A stretch of 64,000 nucleotides of DNA, taken from assembly GCA_964520985.1 (NCBI GenBank), contig CAZFPB010000004.1:1-64000 (forward strand). Reading direction: 5' to 3'. Shown piece by piece: positions 45,995 to 54,976 of the stretch; position 1 is the first letter of the stretch; each line of letters starts with the position of its first letter. The DNA is from CAYSGL01 sp964520985 (GTDB lineage: Bacteria; Pseudomonadota; Alphaproteobacteria; Micavibrionales; Micavibrionaceae). The position numbers and the translations under genes were made by a program. The notes under the pieces were generated by a model, which had not been told where the DNA came from, did not search any database, and was given only the letters and a program-made list of their open reading frames with translations.

Positions 45995-46211
45995 TTTTAA
46001 AAAAACTCTTCCGATTAAAGAAAATGATATAGTCGTTAATGTAGACGATAAATACTCTCTTTATAGAGTACTTAAAGTAAACGATATATGGAATAAAGAG
46101 GTAGAAATTTTAATTAGTCCTCTACAAAAAGATGATTTTGTTCCTTATTGGCGTTTAGCTAAATTCTATGAACCTCTAAACGAAATAGAGAAATTACTAT
46201 ATGCTCCATAA
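45984..46211 (+). CDS. LLY-tail protein, type I
   Basis: The 75-residue product MRHNFKKTLPIKENDIVVNV... ends LNEIEKLLYAP. Its ATG is nested in the upstream LLYAP. Tail residues LNEIE-LLYA recur in three successive genes, showing recent duplication. Confidence 0.8.
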   Translation: MRHNFKKTLPIKENDIVVNVDDKYSLYRVLKVNDIWNKEVEILISPLQKDDFVPYWRLAKFYEPLNEIEKLLYAP

Positions 46212-46296
46212 TATCAAAACTTTCGTAACTTTTTACTGGTTTTGTTTGGTATTGTTATTTTGGTCTTGTTTATACAAATTTAAGAGGAAAGAATGA
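46201..46296 (+). CDS. Tiny membrane protein closing an LLY array
   Basis: The 31-residue product (MLHNIKTFVTFYWFCLVLLF...) has one hydrophobic helix and a basic tail (YKFKRKE). Its ATG is nested in the LLYAP of the last array gene and its stop overlaps the phosphoesterase ATG, so it is translationally linked to both. Confidence 0.55.
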   Translation: MLHNIKTFVTFYWFCLVLLFWSCLYKFKRKE

Positions 46297-46985
46297 AACT
46301 AGTATGTATTAGTGATACACATTTGGCTGAACCTGAATTGCCGGAAGGGGATATTTTAATCCACTCCGGCGATTTGACTTATAGAGGTAGACCTGAAGAA
46401 TTATTAAGGCAGTTTGAATGGTTAGTTAATCAACGACATAAGTTTAATTATATTATCATAGTTCCTGGTAATCACGACTTAGGTATAGAAAAAGAAACTT
46501 CTTTATATAGACAAGAAGCTGAAAATAGAGGCTTAATACTGCTAAACGAACAAGAGGTGGTGTTAGATGGCGTGAAATTTTACGGATCTCCAATAACACC
46601 GTTTTTTCATAATTGGGCTTTTAATAGACACGTAGAGGAAATTAAACCTCATTGGGATATTATTCCTGACGACACTCAAGTATTGATTACGCACGGACCT
46701 CCTAAAAATATTTTAGACGGAGTACCGCATTACACTAAAAAACAAATAGGTGTAGACAATCACTTTAGACCTATGTATAGTAAAGTCTTAGATCACATGG
46801 AGCATGTAGGCTGTAAGTCTCTTCTTGAGAGAATTCTAGAGTTGAAACAACTTCAATTACACGTGTTTGGACATATTCACGAAAGTTATGGACAAGAAAA
46901 TTTTTTCGGCGTTAAATTTATTAATGCGTCCATCATGAATGGAGATTATGTTCCAGTAAATAAACCTGTAGTAGTAGATATATGA
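46293..46985 (+). CDS. Metallophosphoesterase
   Basis: The 230-residue protein has the calcineurin-type motifs in order: SDTHL, HSGDLT, PGNHD, ITHGPP and FGHIHES. The set is complete for a two-metal phosphoesterase. Substrate unknown; nucleotide or nucleic acid phosphoester cleavage is likely in this replication region. Confidence 0.85.
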   Translation: MKLVCISDTHLAEPELPEGDILIHSGDLTYRGRPEELLRQFEWLVNQRHKFNYIIIVPGNHDLGIEKETSLYRQEAENRGLILLNEQEVVLDGVKFYGSPITPFFHNWAFNRHVEEIKPHWDIIPDDTQVLITHGPPKNILDGVPHYTKKQIGVDNHFRPMYSKVLDHMEHVGCKSLLERILELKQLQLHVFGHIHESYGQENFFGVKFINASIMNGDYVPVNKPVVVDI

Positions 46986-47428
46986 GAACTTGTGCCAAAT
47001 GTCTATGCTCTAAAAACGAAGAAGATTTTTATTTTAGAAATAAAAAAAAGAATCTTCGCAGTTCTTATTGTAAATTATGTTTTCATATAATTAACGCAGA
47101 AACTAAAAGAAAAAACATAAATAATACAAAAATAATAAAAACTAAAGAATATGAAAAAAATAAAAATTCTTATAGAAATCGTTTATATAAATTAAATTAT
47201 GGAATATCTTTAGAAGATTATGAAAATTTGTTATTCAAACAAAACGGTAAATGTGATATATGTTTAGGAATTAATAATAACGGAAGACACTTAGACGTTG
47301 ACCATTGTCATAAATCTGGTAAAATTAGAGGATTATTGTGCAATGCTTGCAATCGATTACTCTCTAATAGCAAAGATGATACAGACATACTTAAAAAAGC
47401 TATTGATTATCTTAGGAAAAATAAATGA
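46982..47428 (+). CDS. HNH endonuclease of the endonuclease VII type
   Basis: The 148-residue protein has an N-terminal CxxC pair (CAKCLC, then YCKLC), a Lys/Asn-rich linker and LDVDHCHKSGKIRGLLCNAC, the endonuclease VII core. It lies between two replication genes with four-base overlaps. Its codon use is more AT-rich than that of the neighbours, fitting a mobile insertion. It is likely a homing endonuclease, though Holliday-junction cutting cannot be ruled out. Confidence 0.8.
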   Translation: MRTCAKCLCSKNEEDFYFRNKKKNLRSSYCKLCFHIINAETKRKNINNTKIIKTKEYEKNKNSYRNRLYKLNYGISLEDYENLLFKQNGKCDICLGINNNGRHLDVDHCHKSGKIRGLLCNACNRLLSNSKDDTDILKKAIDYLRKNK

Positions 47429-48570
47429 CCACCACTTCATACAGCCAAAGTTCCACTTATGTAAATTGTAGTAAACACTGGTATTGGAAATATATCGAAA
47501 AATGGGAGTCACCAGACGAAAATTCTTCTTTACCTTTTGGTACAGCTTTTGACGCAGCGGTTTCTGCTATTCTTCAAAAACAAACCAATTATATTGATAT
47601 ATTTAATAACAAATGGTATTCTACAACTAACCGTAAAGGCGTAGCTAGCCCTATCTTTGATAGTAAAACTATTAGCTACGGTTCAAATGATTTTGATGAG
47701 TATGTTCTAAAGCCTGAAGATCTAGACTTAATGAAAGATTGGCTTACAGAACTTAAGTTAGAAAAACTTGGCACAGATCCTGTAGAAGCTTTCAAAGTTA
47801 TAGCTAAGGATAAGAAGAATCCTTATAAGCGTCCTAACGAGATGAAGATACAATATTACAATAGATGTAATTGGTTATCTCTAAAACGTAAAGGCGAGTT
47901 ATTGCTTGACGCATTCGTTGAACAATTTATGCCTCAAGTGGATGAAGTTCTTTCAATTCAAAAACATGCTTATATTAAAGATGAAATTACCGGCGATGCG
48001 GTAATGGGATTTTTAGACTTCGTATTGAAAATGAAAGGTCGAGATAAGAATACTATCTTCGATTTAAAAACTTCCGCTAATCCTTATAAGCAAGATCAAA
48101 TTGATAACTCAGATCAGCTAACTCTTTACGCTGCCATCGAAGGCAAAAACTTTAACACAGATGAAGTAGGCTACGTAGTCTGCGTTAAGAATATCAAAAA
48201 AGAACAAGTAGGTATTTGTCCTAAGTGTGGCCATCAAAAATCAGGTCAGTACAAAACTTGCAATAACAACTTGCTTAAAACAGACGAAGCAGGTAATCTA
48301 TTGTACGAAGGTCAAGCTCCAGAACGTTGTGGAACAGAGTGGCAATACAAAACAGTATTAAAACCTGAGATTCAAGTTTTAATTGAAACTAAATCTGAAC
48401 AGCAGATGACTGATATCCTTCTGGACCAGGGTAATATTCTTGAAGCTATGAATCGTCAAATAGTTTATAAGAACACTTCTAAGTGTAATAATTGGTACGG
48501 TGGTAAGTGTCCATATTTTAATTTATGCCACGGTAACGATTCTACCGGCCTCAAGAAAAAAGGGACTTGA
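47425..48570 (+). CDS. PD-(D/E)XK nuclease with Cys cluster
   Basis: The 381-residue protein has an N-terminal SSTYVNCSKHWYWKYIEKW, GFLDFVL with the Asp and TIFDLKTSANP with the D-x-K motif, followed by SDQLTLYA (Q motif). C-terminal Cys pairs (CPKCGHQ, CNNWYGGKCPYFNLC) resemble the Fe-S site of Cas4/AddB-like exonucleases. A 5'-3' exonuclease working with the ERF protein two genes downstream is the likely role. Confidence 0.8.
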   Translation: MTTTSYSQSSTYVNCSKHWYWKYIEKWESPDENSSLPFGTAFDAAVSAILQKQTNYIDIFNNKWYSTTNRKGVASPIFDSKTISYGSNDFDEYVLKPEDLDLMKDWLTELKLEKLGTDPVEAFKVIAKDKKNPYKRPNEMKIQYYNRCNWLSLKRKGELLLDAFVEQFMPQVDEVLSIQKHAYIKDEITGDAVMGFLDFVLKMKGRDKNTIFDLKTSANPYKQDQIDNSDQLTLYAAIEGKNFNTDEVGYVVCVKNIKKEQVGICPKCGHQKSGQYKTCNNNLLKTDEAGNLLYEGQAPERCGTEWQYKTVLKPEIQVLIETKSEQQMTDILLDQGNILEAMNRQIVYKNTSKCNNWYGGKCPYFNLCHGNDSTGLKKKGT

Positions 48571-48573
48571 TTA

Positions 48574-48804
48574 ATGCCTTTGTTTAGTAGTATACTTTGG
48601 ATACTTGTTCACTGTATGATAGCTTTAGGTCTAACAGTGTTAGGAATTTGGTCAGGATTAATTAATCATGGTGAAGTGTTTGCTGTATATTTTGTAATCT
48701 ATTGCACTAGGTTATATGATGCTCAAATGAAATTCACTAGAGCTTATAAAGAGAATCCTGAATTAGTCGAAAATATGTTAAGATATAAACTCTTGAAGGA
48801 TTGA
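48574..48804 (+). CDS. Small membrane protein
   Basis: The 76-residue product has two hydrophobic helices (ILWILVHCMIALGLTVLGIW and GEVFAVYFVIYCT) and a charged tail. It sits between nuclease and ERF genes, an odd place for a membrane protein. Function unknown. Confidence 0.6.
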   Translation: MPLFSSILWILVHCMIALGLTVLGIWSGLINHGEVFAVYFVIYCTRLYDAQMKFTRAYKENPELVENMLRYKLLKD

Positions 48805-48807
48805 TTA

Positions 48808-49443
48808 ATGAAAAATATTGCTAAGAAGCTAGTGCAAGTAGTTGGTAGTGTTAGCGGAAAGGTAGGCAAATCAGGCTACAACACTCACCAAAAATATAAT
48901 TATATTATGGAAACTGATCTTCTTGATGCTGTTCGAGAAGAAATTGTTAAAGCTAACTTGGTAATTGTATCTTCTGTCGAAGAAGTTAACAAAGAAGGTA
49001 ATATTACCACAGTTCGCATGAAACATACTATTGTTGATGCTGAATCTGGGGAATCTATTGAAGCTTGGTCAGCTGGCCAAGGTGCAGATAATCAAGACAA
49101 AGGTGTTTTTAAAGCTATTACTGGAGCAAATAAGTACTTCTTACTTAAGACTTTCTTACTATCTGGCGACGATGATCCAGAAAAGGAAGCAGAAGCTCCT
49201 AAGCCGTCAGCTAAACCTGTCATGGCTAAACCAGCAGTTAAACAACAATCTCAAGCTCCTCAAACGGAGCCTGCGCCCGCTAAGCCTGCTGCAAATGCTC
49301 AAAAGAAGCCTACTTTTAGTATGAAGCCTAAAGCGCCAGCGGCTGCTACACCTCCAACAGAAGTTTTAGCTAAAAGCTCTAACTTCAATTTCGGAGGAAA
49401 TGAAACAATGCCTGTAGATAGTTTAGACGATATTGATTTTTAA
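48808..49443 (+). CDS. erf: ERF-family single-strand annealing protein
   Basis: The 211-residue protein has HQKYNYIMETDLLDAVREEI and GQGADNQDKGVFKAITGAN followed by KYFLLKTFLLSGDDD, the ERF hallmarks. The C-terminal third is Ala/Pro/Lys-rich and ends in DSLDDIDF, an acidic tip like that of SSB tails. ERF anneals complementary strands during phage recombination. The nuclease upstream is its natural partner. Confidence 0.85.
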   Translation: MKNIAKKLVQVVGSVSGKVGKSGYNTHQKYNYIMETDLLDAVREEIVKANLVIVSSVEEVNKEGNITTVRMKHTIVDAESGESIEAWSAGQGADNQDKGVFKAITGANKYFLLKTFLLSGDDDPEKEAEAPKPSAKPVMAKPAVKQQSQAPQTEPAPAKPAANAQKKPTFSMKPKAPAAATPPTEVLAKSSNFNFGGNETMPVDSLDDIDF

Positions 49444-49452
49444 GGAGATCCA

Positions 49453-49905
49453 ATGGAAGATTTGAAAAATCTCTCTCAAGAGCAAAAAGAGAAGATATTA
49501 AAAGAAGTTAATACTGAAGTAACCAGTATTAAAGATATGGAACAAAAAACTGGTCAACAAATTGTAGTACCAGATGCCGAGAAGCTAGTTATGATGGCTT
49601 CTACTTCTTTAGTTCGCTGCCGTAAACGTGCTAAAGAATTAATGATGAAAATGTCTAAGCGAGAATTAGTTAGGGCTGTCACTGCATTTTTAGATTTACC
49701 TCAAGACGGTTTACCTGTATATTTAAAAACAGAAGATGAGAAACTTCTTTTTGCTACAGGTCAAAGAGCTATTAGTGATCGTTATATTATTGTTTATCAT
49801 CACACTATGAAATTAGTTGCTGAAGAACGTTTAAGAAAATTAGAACAAGAACAAGCAGATAAGGAACAAAACAATGACGAAACCTCAGTACAAGAAACCA
49901 AGTAA
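49453..49905 (+). CDS. Unknown replication-region protein
   Basis: The 150-residue helical product (MEDLKNLSQEQKEKILKEVN...) has a basic centre (RCRKRAKELMMKMSKREL) and a charged C-terminus (KLEQEQADKEQNN). It is between ERF and primase and overlaps the next gene by 32 bases. A DNA-binding accessory is plausible. Confidence 0.65.
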   Translation: MEDLKNLSQEQKEKILKEVNTEVTSIKDMEQKTGQQIVVPDAEKLVMMASTSLVRCRKRAKELMMKMSKRELVRAVTAFLDLPQDGLPVYLKTEDEKLLFATGQRAISDRYIIVYHHTMKLVAEERLRKLEQEQADKEQNNDETSVQETK

Positions 49906-50167
49906 GTATATCACCTTCGCTTCTGGCTGGCTTCATTTAGAAGATGATGGTACAATTAAGAAGATCGCATGCAATGCCTCTCATAAAGGCAACGCTAAAG
50001 CGAACAAAGGTGAAGGGTTTAAGGTATTTGTAGTGCCGGTCGATGAAACCGGTGAGCAAGCAGGCGATCCTACAGAAGTTAATAGTTTCGTAGTGTTTCC
50101 AGCTAACTCAGACAAAGAGAAGTATCCAGATTCACCAGACTTTAGAGTATTTTTTGGCGTTGAGTAA
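49874..50167 (+). CDS. Small basic beta protein
   Basis: The 97-residue product has a basic start and SKYITFASGWLHLEDDGTIK, with a beta-rich body (GEGFKVFVVPVDE). It starts inside the end of the previous gene. It might be a small ssDNA-binding or primase cofactor; not shown. Confidence 0.65.
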   Translation: MTKPQYKKPSKYITFASGWLHLEDDGTIKKIACNASHKGNAKANKGEGFKVFVVPVDETGEQAGDPTEVNSFVVFPANSDKEKYPDSPDFRVFFGVE

Positions 50168-50191
50168 TAGTCTCTACGGAGGATTGTAGAA

Positions 50192-52252
50192 ATGGAATTG
50201 TTCGTTAGACTGCAAGAAGGTCTGAATAACGGCGGGAAAGTTATTCCTCTGTCCGAATACGAAGATAAGAATAAGCTTAAAGCTATCCTACGCCAAGGAC
50301 CAGGGTCTGATTGGTACACTTCTCTCTTCTACTTCCCTGAAGAGATTAATGAGCTCTATACCAAAAACGGATCAGTAGCAGGTTATAAAGGTCCTGCTTA
50401 CTCTAAGTCTTTGGTATGGGATTTTGATTCCAAAACTGATTTGGATCTAGCTAAAAACGAAGTTAGGGAATTACTTCGTCGTCTAGCTAAAGAAGTGGGA
50501 GGAGCTAAAGAGCTTCTTAAATATGCTACTGTATATTTCTCAGGTAATAAAGGTTTCCACGTATTCCTTAAAACTGACAAAGAATACACACCTGAGCAAA
50601 TGAAATACATCTGCGCTCATTTGGCAAACGATTTGTCTACTTTTGACAGTGTTGTTTATAATTCCACTAGAGCTTTTAGAATCTCTAATACCAAACATGC
50701 AGCATCTGGTTTGTATAAGATTAAAGTTGATCCTATGCTCCTCGCAAAAGAGGATGCTATTGAACAAATTAAGAATCTAGCCAAAGCTCCTGGTACTTGG
50801 GATGAAGAATCAGAAGCTCTAAGCAACACTGAATTTATTGATAAAATCCTAGCTACTAAAATCGAAAGAAAGTCAGTAGTTGTTGATCTAAGTGAAGTAG
50901 ACGAAGTAGACGGAATTAGAGGTTTAAATACTATTGATTTTAGGAAATCTAAAAATATTCCTAAATGTATCTATGCCCTAACTCACGGAATTATGAAGCC
51001 TGGCGCAGGCCATCGTCATCATATTTTCCTCCATCTCGGTAACTTTTACAGAAATCAAGGATATCCTAAAGAAGTTACGTACAATCTTCTTAAAGGTATT
51101 GCTAGAACTAATGGTCAGCTTTATCCCGAAGCCGAACCTGTTTCAAAGCAAGAGCTTTGGAATAACGTAATTAAAATGGTATTCGCTGATGAAAATGCTC
51201 TCAATCCTGGCGGTTGGGGTGTTAAACCAGACGATGAAATTTTTATGAGTTATTGCAAATCTCTATCCTGGGACTGTAAATGTCCTATTCATAGTGGCAG
51301 TAGCAATAAAAAATCAGTAGTTAAAATTGAAGAAGTAGCTTCTGATTTCGGAAACTTCGCCACTAACTTCCACGATAATATTGTTACTAGCGGTATTGAA
51401 TTTATTGACAAAAATATGAAGATCTCTACTGGTACTACCACTCTTCTAGTCGGCGCTGCCGGATCAGGTAAGACCACTCTTTGTCTTAACATGCTAGAAC
51501 ATACTAATAAAGAAAAGTACGCTTCTATCTTCTTTAGTATGGATATGCACAAGAATCTTCTATATTTGAAACTTGCTCAACGTCACACTAGACATAAGCA
51601 AGCTGAAATTTTCTCAGCGTTTAAAAATAACGACAAGAAAATGATTGCTTATATTAATAATGCGATTAAGGATAATTATGGTCACACTTATTTTGATTTC
51701 AGCGGCTCTCTGCACCTTGATGATATCAAACAGAGAATCTTGAATACTGAGCAAGAGTCTCAAAAGAAGATTAAATTGGTTATTGTGGACTATGCTTCAC
51801 GTTTGAAAGGTCCACACACTGATTCTAATGCTAATGAGAAAGCTAACGCTCTAGCATCCAAAGATGTTGCTACTGAAACTGATGCTGCTTGGATTATTCT
51901 TAATCAGGTTTCTCGTAATACTGGTGACGGTTCTACTCCTATTAGAACTAAACGTGCTGCTAAAGGCTCAGGTGACTGGGAAGAATCAGCAACCAACGTT
52001 ATCACTGTTTGGCGTCCTTTTATGGGACTACATGAAGTAGTAGACACTGAGAACGAAGTTACTTATTACGATCAATTTATGAGAGTATTCCTAGCTAAGA
52101 ATCGTATGGGTCCAGAAGTAGAAGATATTCTTCTTTGGGATGGCGCCGGCGGTTTGGTTAGAGATATGACTGAAGGTGAGAAAGAACGCTTTGATATGGA
52201 AGAGAAAAAGAAAGAGAAACTAGCCCGAGACTATAAGAACGCTAATCGTTAA
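50192..52252 (+). CDS. Primase-helicase fusion
   Basis: The 686-residue protein has an archaeo-eukaryotic primase head (VWDFDSKTD metal motif at about residue 74, YFSGNKGFHVF, and STRAFRISNTKH), a zinc-type linker (CKSLSWDCKCPIH) and a C-terminal RecA-like DnaB helicase (GAAGSGKTTLCLN at about 425, KLVIVDYASRLKG at about 530). It makes primers and unwinds the fork. A terminator follows. Confidence 0.85.
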   Translation: MELFVRLQEGLNNGGKVIPLSEYEDKNKLKAILRQGPGSDWYTSLFYFPEEINELYTKNGSVAGYKGPAYSKSLVWDFDSKTDLDLAKNEVRELLRRLAKEVGGAKELLKYATVYFSGNKGFHVFLKTDKEYTPEQMKYICAHLANDLSTFDSVVYNSTRAFRISNTKHAASGLYKIKVDPMLLAKEDAIEQIKNLAKAPGTWDEESEALSNTEFIDKILATKIERKSVVVDLSEVDEVDGIRGLNTIDFRKSKNIPKCIYALTHGIMKPGAGHRHHIFLHLGNFYRNQGYPKEVTYNLLKGIARTNGQLYPEAEPVSKQELWNNVIKMVFADENALNPGGWGVKPDDEIFMSYCKSLSWDCKCPIHSGSSNKKSVVKIEEVASDFGNFATNFHDNIVTSGIEFIDKNMKISTGTTTLLVGAAGSGKTTLCLNMLEHTNKEKYASIFFSMDMHKNLLYLKLAQRHTRHKQAEIFSAFKNNDKKMIAYINNAIKDNYGHTYFDFSGSLHLDDIKQRILNTEQESQKKIKLVIVDYASRLKGPHTDSNANEKANALASKDVATETDAAWIILNQVSRNTGDGSTPIRTKRAAKGSGDWEESATNVITVWRPFMGLHEVVDTENEVTYYDQFMRVFLAKNRMGPEVEDILLWDGAGGLVRDMTEGEKERFDMEEKKKEKLARDYKNANR

Positions 52253-52294
52253 GAAGTGTGTGCGAGCCTCCTATTAGTTATGATTGTGGATTAG

Positions 52295-52327
52295 GCTACT
52301 TGGGAAAACTCTCAAGTAGCTTTTTTT
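52295..52327 (+). terminator. Intrinsic terminator after primase-helicase
   Basis: GCTACTTG and CAAGTAGC form an eight-base stem around a 10-base loop, followed by seven T. It lies 42 bases after the helicase stop. Downstream genes need read-through or a promoter not visible to me. Confidence 0.85.
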
Positions 52328-52338
52328 ATGGAGTTTTT

Positions 52339-52806
52339 ATGAAACCGATGCAAAAACAAAATAAAGATTTAAGTGTGTATGATTTCACATATCCTTGTTA
52401 TATCGCAGGTATTCCTGAAGATAGTCAAAGGATTATACACATTCCAGGTCAATTTGAATATACAGGTTTAGATTATACTTTTGGTTATGTTATGGAAGGT
52501 TATAAAACTAAAGATAAGATCTATGTTTTTGATTGTATGAAACTAGATTACTGGGAAAAAAGTCGTTGTGACAAAGAATATTACAAACGTTTAATTAATT
52601 TGCGTAAAGTAATCACTGGAGAAATTGCGGACTTTAAGAAAGTCATTGACTTGCCTATGGTCTTATGCGATACTCCAATTGACGCTGTAGATTATTTAGA
52701 CAATTTACTAGACTCTGGATACAAGTCTGCTAGAGTAATGTCTGCTGATGGATATTATATCTTTGGGGATGCTGTGGATGGAGAATTTATTGAGGTGAGT
52801 TTGTGA
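52339..52806 (+). CDS. Unknown protein with weak ATP-ligase-like pattern
   Basis: The ATG at 52339 follows GGAG. The 155-residue product has IYVFDCMKLDYW and a later YKSARVMSADGYYIFGD, reminiscent of the middle and late motifs of ATP-dependent ligases, but there is no KxDG lysine. It may be a degenerate nucleotidyltransferase fold or an unrelated protein. Low certainty on function. Confidence 0.6.
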   Translation: MKPMQKQNKDLSVYDFTYPCYIAGIPEDSQRIIHIPGQFEYTGLDYTFGYVMEGYKTKDKIYVFDCMKLDYWEKSRCDKEYYKRLINLRKVITGEIADFKKVIDLPMVLCDTPIDAVDYLDNLLDSGYKSARVMSADGYYIFGDAVDGEFIEVSL

Positions 52807-53264
52807 GAAAGAAGTTCGACAAAGAGTTGTATAATAAGTATGATACGGCAGCTAAAACCGCTGCTATTAAGTTGTTTGAGAATCTTACTCCCTATACAAT
52901 AGAACAAAGTCTTAAAAAGACTGCGGTAGATTTTAGAATTCTTAAAGATGGAGAATTAGTAGGATATCTCGAAGTAGAGGTTAAAAGGACTTGGAAAGGT
53001 TCTACGTTTGAATATCCTGATGTTCAGTTTCCAGAACGTAAATGGAAGTATTGCAAACTAGACAAGCCTACAATTTTTATGATGTTTAATGAAGATCTAT
53101 CTAGTTATTTGACTGTTGAAGGTGAAACTCTCATCAGTTCAAAATTAGAAATGGTTAGAAATAAATACATTAAATACGGCGAGATGTTTTTCAAAGTTCC
53201 AGTAGGAAACATTCTATTTGACAATATCAAGCCGATGCTAGATAATTTAGAGGTGATTAAGTGA
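52803..53264 (+). CDS. Small PD-(D/E)XK nuclease-like protein
   Basis: The 153-residue product starts at GTG 52803 (GTGA overlap). It has AVDFRILKDGELVGYLEVEV followed by KRTWKG, the D...ExK arrangement, then QFPERKWKY. This suits a restriction-like nuclease for host DNA degradation or recombination. Metal-binding residues are all present. Confidence 0.7.
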   Translation: MRKKFDKELYNKYDTAAKTAAIKLFENLTPYTIEQSLKKTAVDFRILKDGELVGYLEVEVKRTWKGSTFEYPDVQFPERKWKYCKLDKPTIFMMFNEDLSSYLTVEGETLISSKLEMVRNKYIKYGEMFFKVPVGNILFDNIKPMLDNLEVIK

Positions 53265-53521
53265 GATCTACGTTTGGAAAAAGTCCGCCAGAAAAAGAGA
53301 AGCAAGAAAACAAATCAACAGAATCTAACGCAGAAACCAAACCTACGAAACAATACAAAAAAGAAAAAGTAGTAGTTTGGGTTAAAAAAACAGAAGCTGG
53401 AGATGAGTTTTTATCTATTAAAATTAATGATGTTGATGGTAAAACTCTAAACTTTCGAGCATATAAGAAAAAGAATAAAGCTTCAGAAGGTATGCCAGAT
53501 TTCGTAGGCTTAGAAAAATAA
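53261..53521 (+). CDS. Small basic protein
   Basis: The 86-residue product (GTG start) has a disordered, charged first half (KSPPEKEKQENKSTESNAET) and a beta-rich C-half (KVVVWVKKTEAGDEFLSIKI) ending in GMPDFVGLEK. Possibly an ssDNA-interacting small protein. Confidence 0.6.
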   Translation: MRSTFGKSPPEKEKQENKSTESNAETKPTKQYKKEKVVVWVKKTEAGDEFLSIKINDVDGKTLNFRAYKKKNKASEGMPDFVGLEK

Positions 53522-53531
53522 AGGAAGTTCT

Positions 53532-53705
53532 ATGTTGGAATTGACAGGACTCAACGGCTTGCAAGTGCTAATCGTTATGGGTAATATAGATTCTATAGAA
53601 CAAATGAAAACATGTACCAAAATTACTACAGTTTCCGGTAATGTTATTAAAGTAAAAGAACTAACTTCTGATATTTATAACGAACTTCCAGAACAATTAC
53701 AATAA
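53532..53705 (+). CDS. Small protein, unknown
   Basis: The 57-residue product (MLELTGLNGLQVLIVMGNID...) is beta/alpha with an acidic end. It has an AAGGAAG site and a clear place between two genes. The start resembles phage flagellar-like FlbD proteins (ltgl.ng....i.ne....ie), a pattern I note only as weak resemblance. Confidence 0.6.
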   Translation: MLELTGLNGLQVLIVMGNIDSIEQMKTCTKITTVSGNVIKVKELTSDIYNELPEQLQ

Positions 53706-53714
53706 GAGGTATTT

Positions 53715-53927
53715 GTGAAAAGTATTTACGAATATTGTTCAGACTTAAATTTAGATAACAGACACCTTGAAGTTACTTTAAAATTGACTAAAGATTGTTC
53801 AACTGAGCAAGTACTTAAGATTTTTGAGACTGCTTGTGAACTAAAAGCTAAAACAGGAAAAGATCCTGGCCGAGCTATGGCAGACACTTTAGAGAAACAT
53901 AAATTGCTGGGAGCTTGCAGCAAGTGA
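53715..53927 (+). CDS. Small helical protein, unknown
   Basis: The 70-residue product (GTG start, MKSIYEYCSDLNLDNRHLEV...) is helical with two Cys and ends HKLLGACSK. It overlaps the GMP-reductase start by four bases. Confidence 0.6.
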   Translation: MKSIYEYCSDLNLDNRHLEVTLKLTKDCSTEQVLKIFETACELKAKTGKDPGRAMADTLEKHKLLGACSK

Positions 53928-54976
53928 ACTATACGTTTGACGATGTATTAATTAAGCCTAACTTTTCTACTATCAAAAGCAGAAAAGATGTAGATATTTC
54001 TACTAAATTGGGACCTTTGACTTTAGCCATTCCTATTATATCCGCTAATATGGATACGGTTACAGGTCCTCATATGGCCGCTGCAATGTCCGATGCAGGC
54101 GGTCTAGGATGCCTCCATAGATTTTGGGATATCAAAACCCAAAGTAAAGAAGTTAGAAATTTATTAGGACAATCCTGCCACAATATTTCTTGTTCTGTTG
54201 GAGTAGGTGAGCTAGAACTAGAACGTGCCATTAAAATGATAGATCTAGGCGTTAAAGTTATTACTATTGACGTAGCTCATGGCGCTCAACAACAAGTTGT
54301 AGATCAATACAAAGCCATTAAAAACTATAAACCAGACGTATTTCTTATTGTAGGTAATTTCGCAACTAAAGATTCTATTTTAGAATTTGTTAGTCGTTGT
54401 GGGTTTACTTATATGAAAGATTTTAATAATGAAGCAGCGATTAAAGTTGGTATTGGTCCTGGTTCCGCTTGTACTACTAGAATTAAAACTGGCGTCGGAG
54501 TTCCTCAATTATCTGCAATCATGGACTGTGTTCAGTCTGGAGCCACCATTATCGCAGATGGAGGAATGAAAACTTCTGGAGATGTTGCTAAAGCTTTGGC
54601 TATTGGAGCAAAGTGTGTAATGCTTGGTGGTATGTTAGCGGGAACTGACGAAAGTCCTGGTAAATCTATTTACGCTCCGGCAGAAACTGGAGATAGAGAT
54701 CTACAATGTATAGGAAAGCAGTATAGAGGTTCTGCTTCTAAAGAATCTTACGAAGTGCAAGGTAAAGAAGCTTCTCATAGAACTGCTGAAGGTGAATCCT
54801 TTATTGTACCATATAAAGGGCCTGTGGCATCAGTATTGCAAGATATTGAAGGAGGTCTAAGATCTGCTCTTACTTATGTAGGAGCTTCAAATCTTGAAGA
54901 ATTCGTTGAAAAATCAACACTGGTAATAGTATCAAATTCTAGCAAACTAGAAAACGGAGCTCACGGTAAAAAATGA
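53924..54976 (+). CDS. guaC: GMP reductase (IMPDH family)
   Basis: GTG 53924 follows GGGAG; the product MNYTFDDVLIKPNFST... is about 350 residues. It has GIGPGSACTTR (nucleotide loop with catalytic Cys), KTGVGVPQLSA, DGGMKTSGDVAKALAIGA and GGMLAGTDES, closest to bacterial GMP reductase. The C-terminal DIEGGLRSALTYVGAS also fits. It would convert GMP to IMP with NADPH, altering purine pools during infection. Rare in phages. Confidence 0.8.
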   Translation: MNYTFDDVLIKPNFSTIKSRKDVDISTKLGPLTLAIPIISANMDTVTGPHMAAAMSDAGGLGCLHRFWDIKTQSKEVRNLLGQSCHNISCSVGVGELELERAIKMIDLGVKVITIDVAHGAQQQVVDQYKAIKNYKPDVFLIVGNFATKDSILEFVSRCGFTYMKDFNNEAAIKVGIGPGSACTTRIKTGVGVPQLSAIMDCVQSGATIIADGGMKTSGDVAKALAIGAKCVMLGGMLAGTDESPGKSIYAPAETGDRDLQCIGKQYRGSASKESYEVQGKEASHRTAEGESFIVPYKGPVASVLQDIEGGLRSALTYVGASNLEEFVEKSTLVIVSNSSKLENGAHGKK

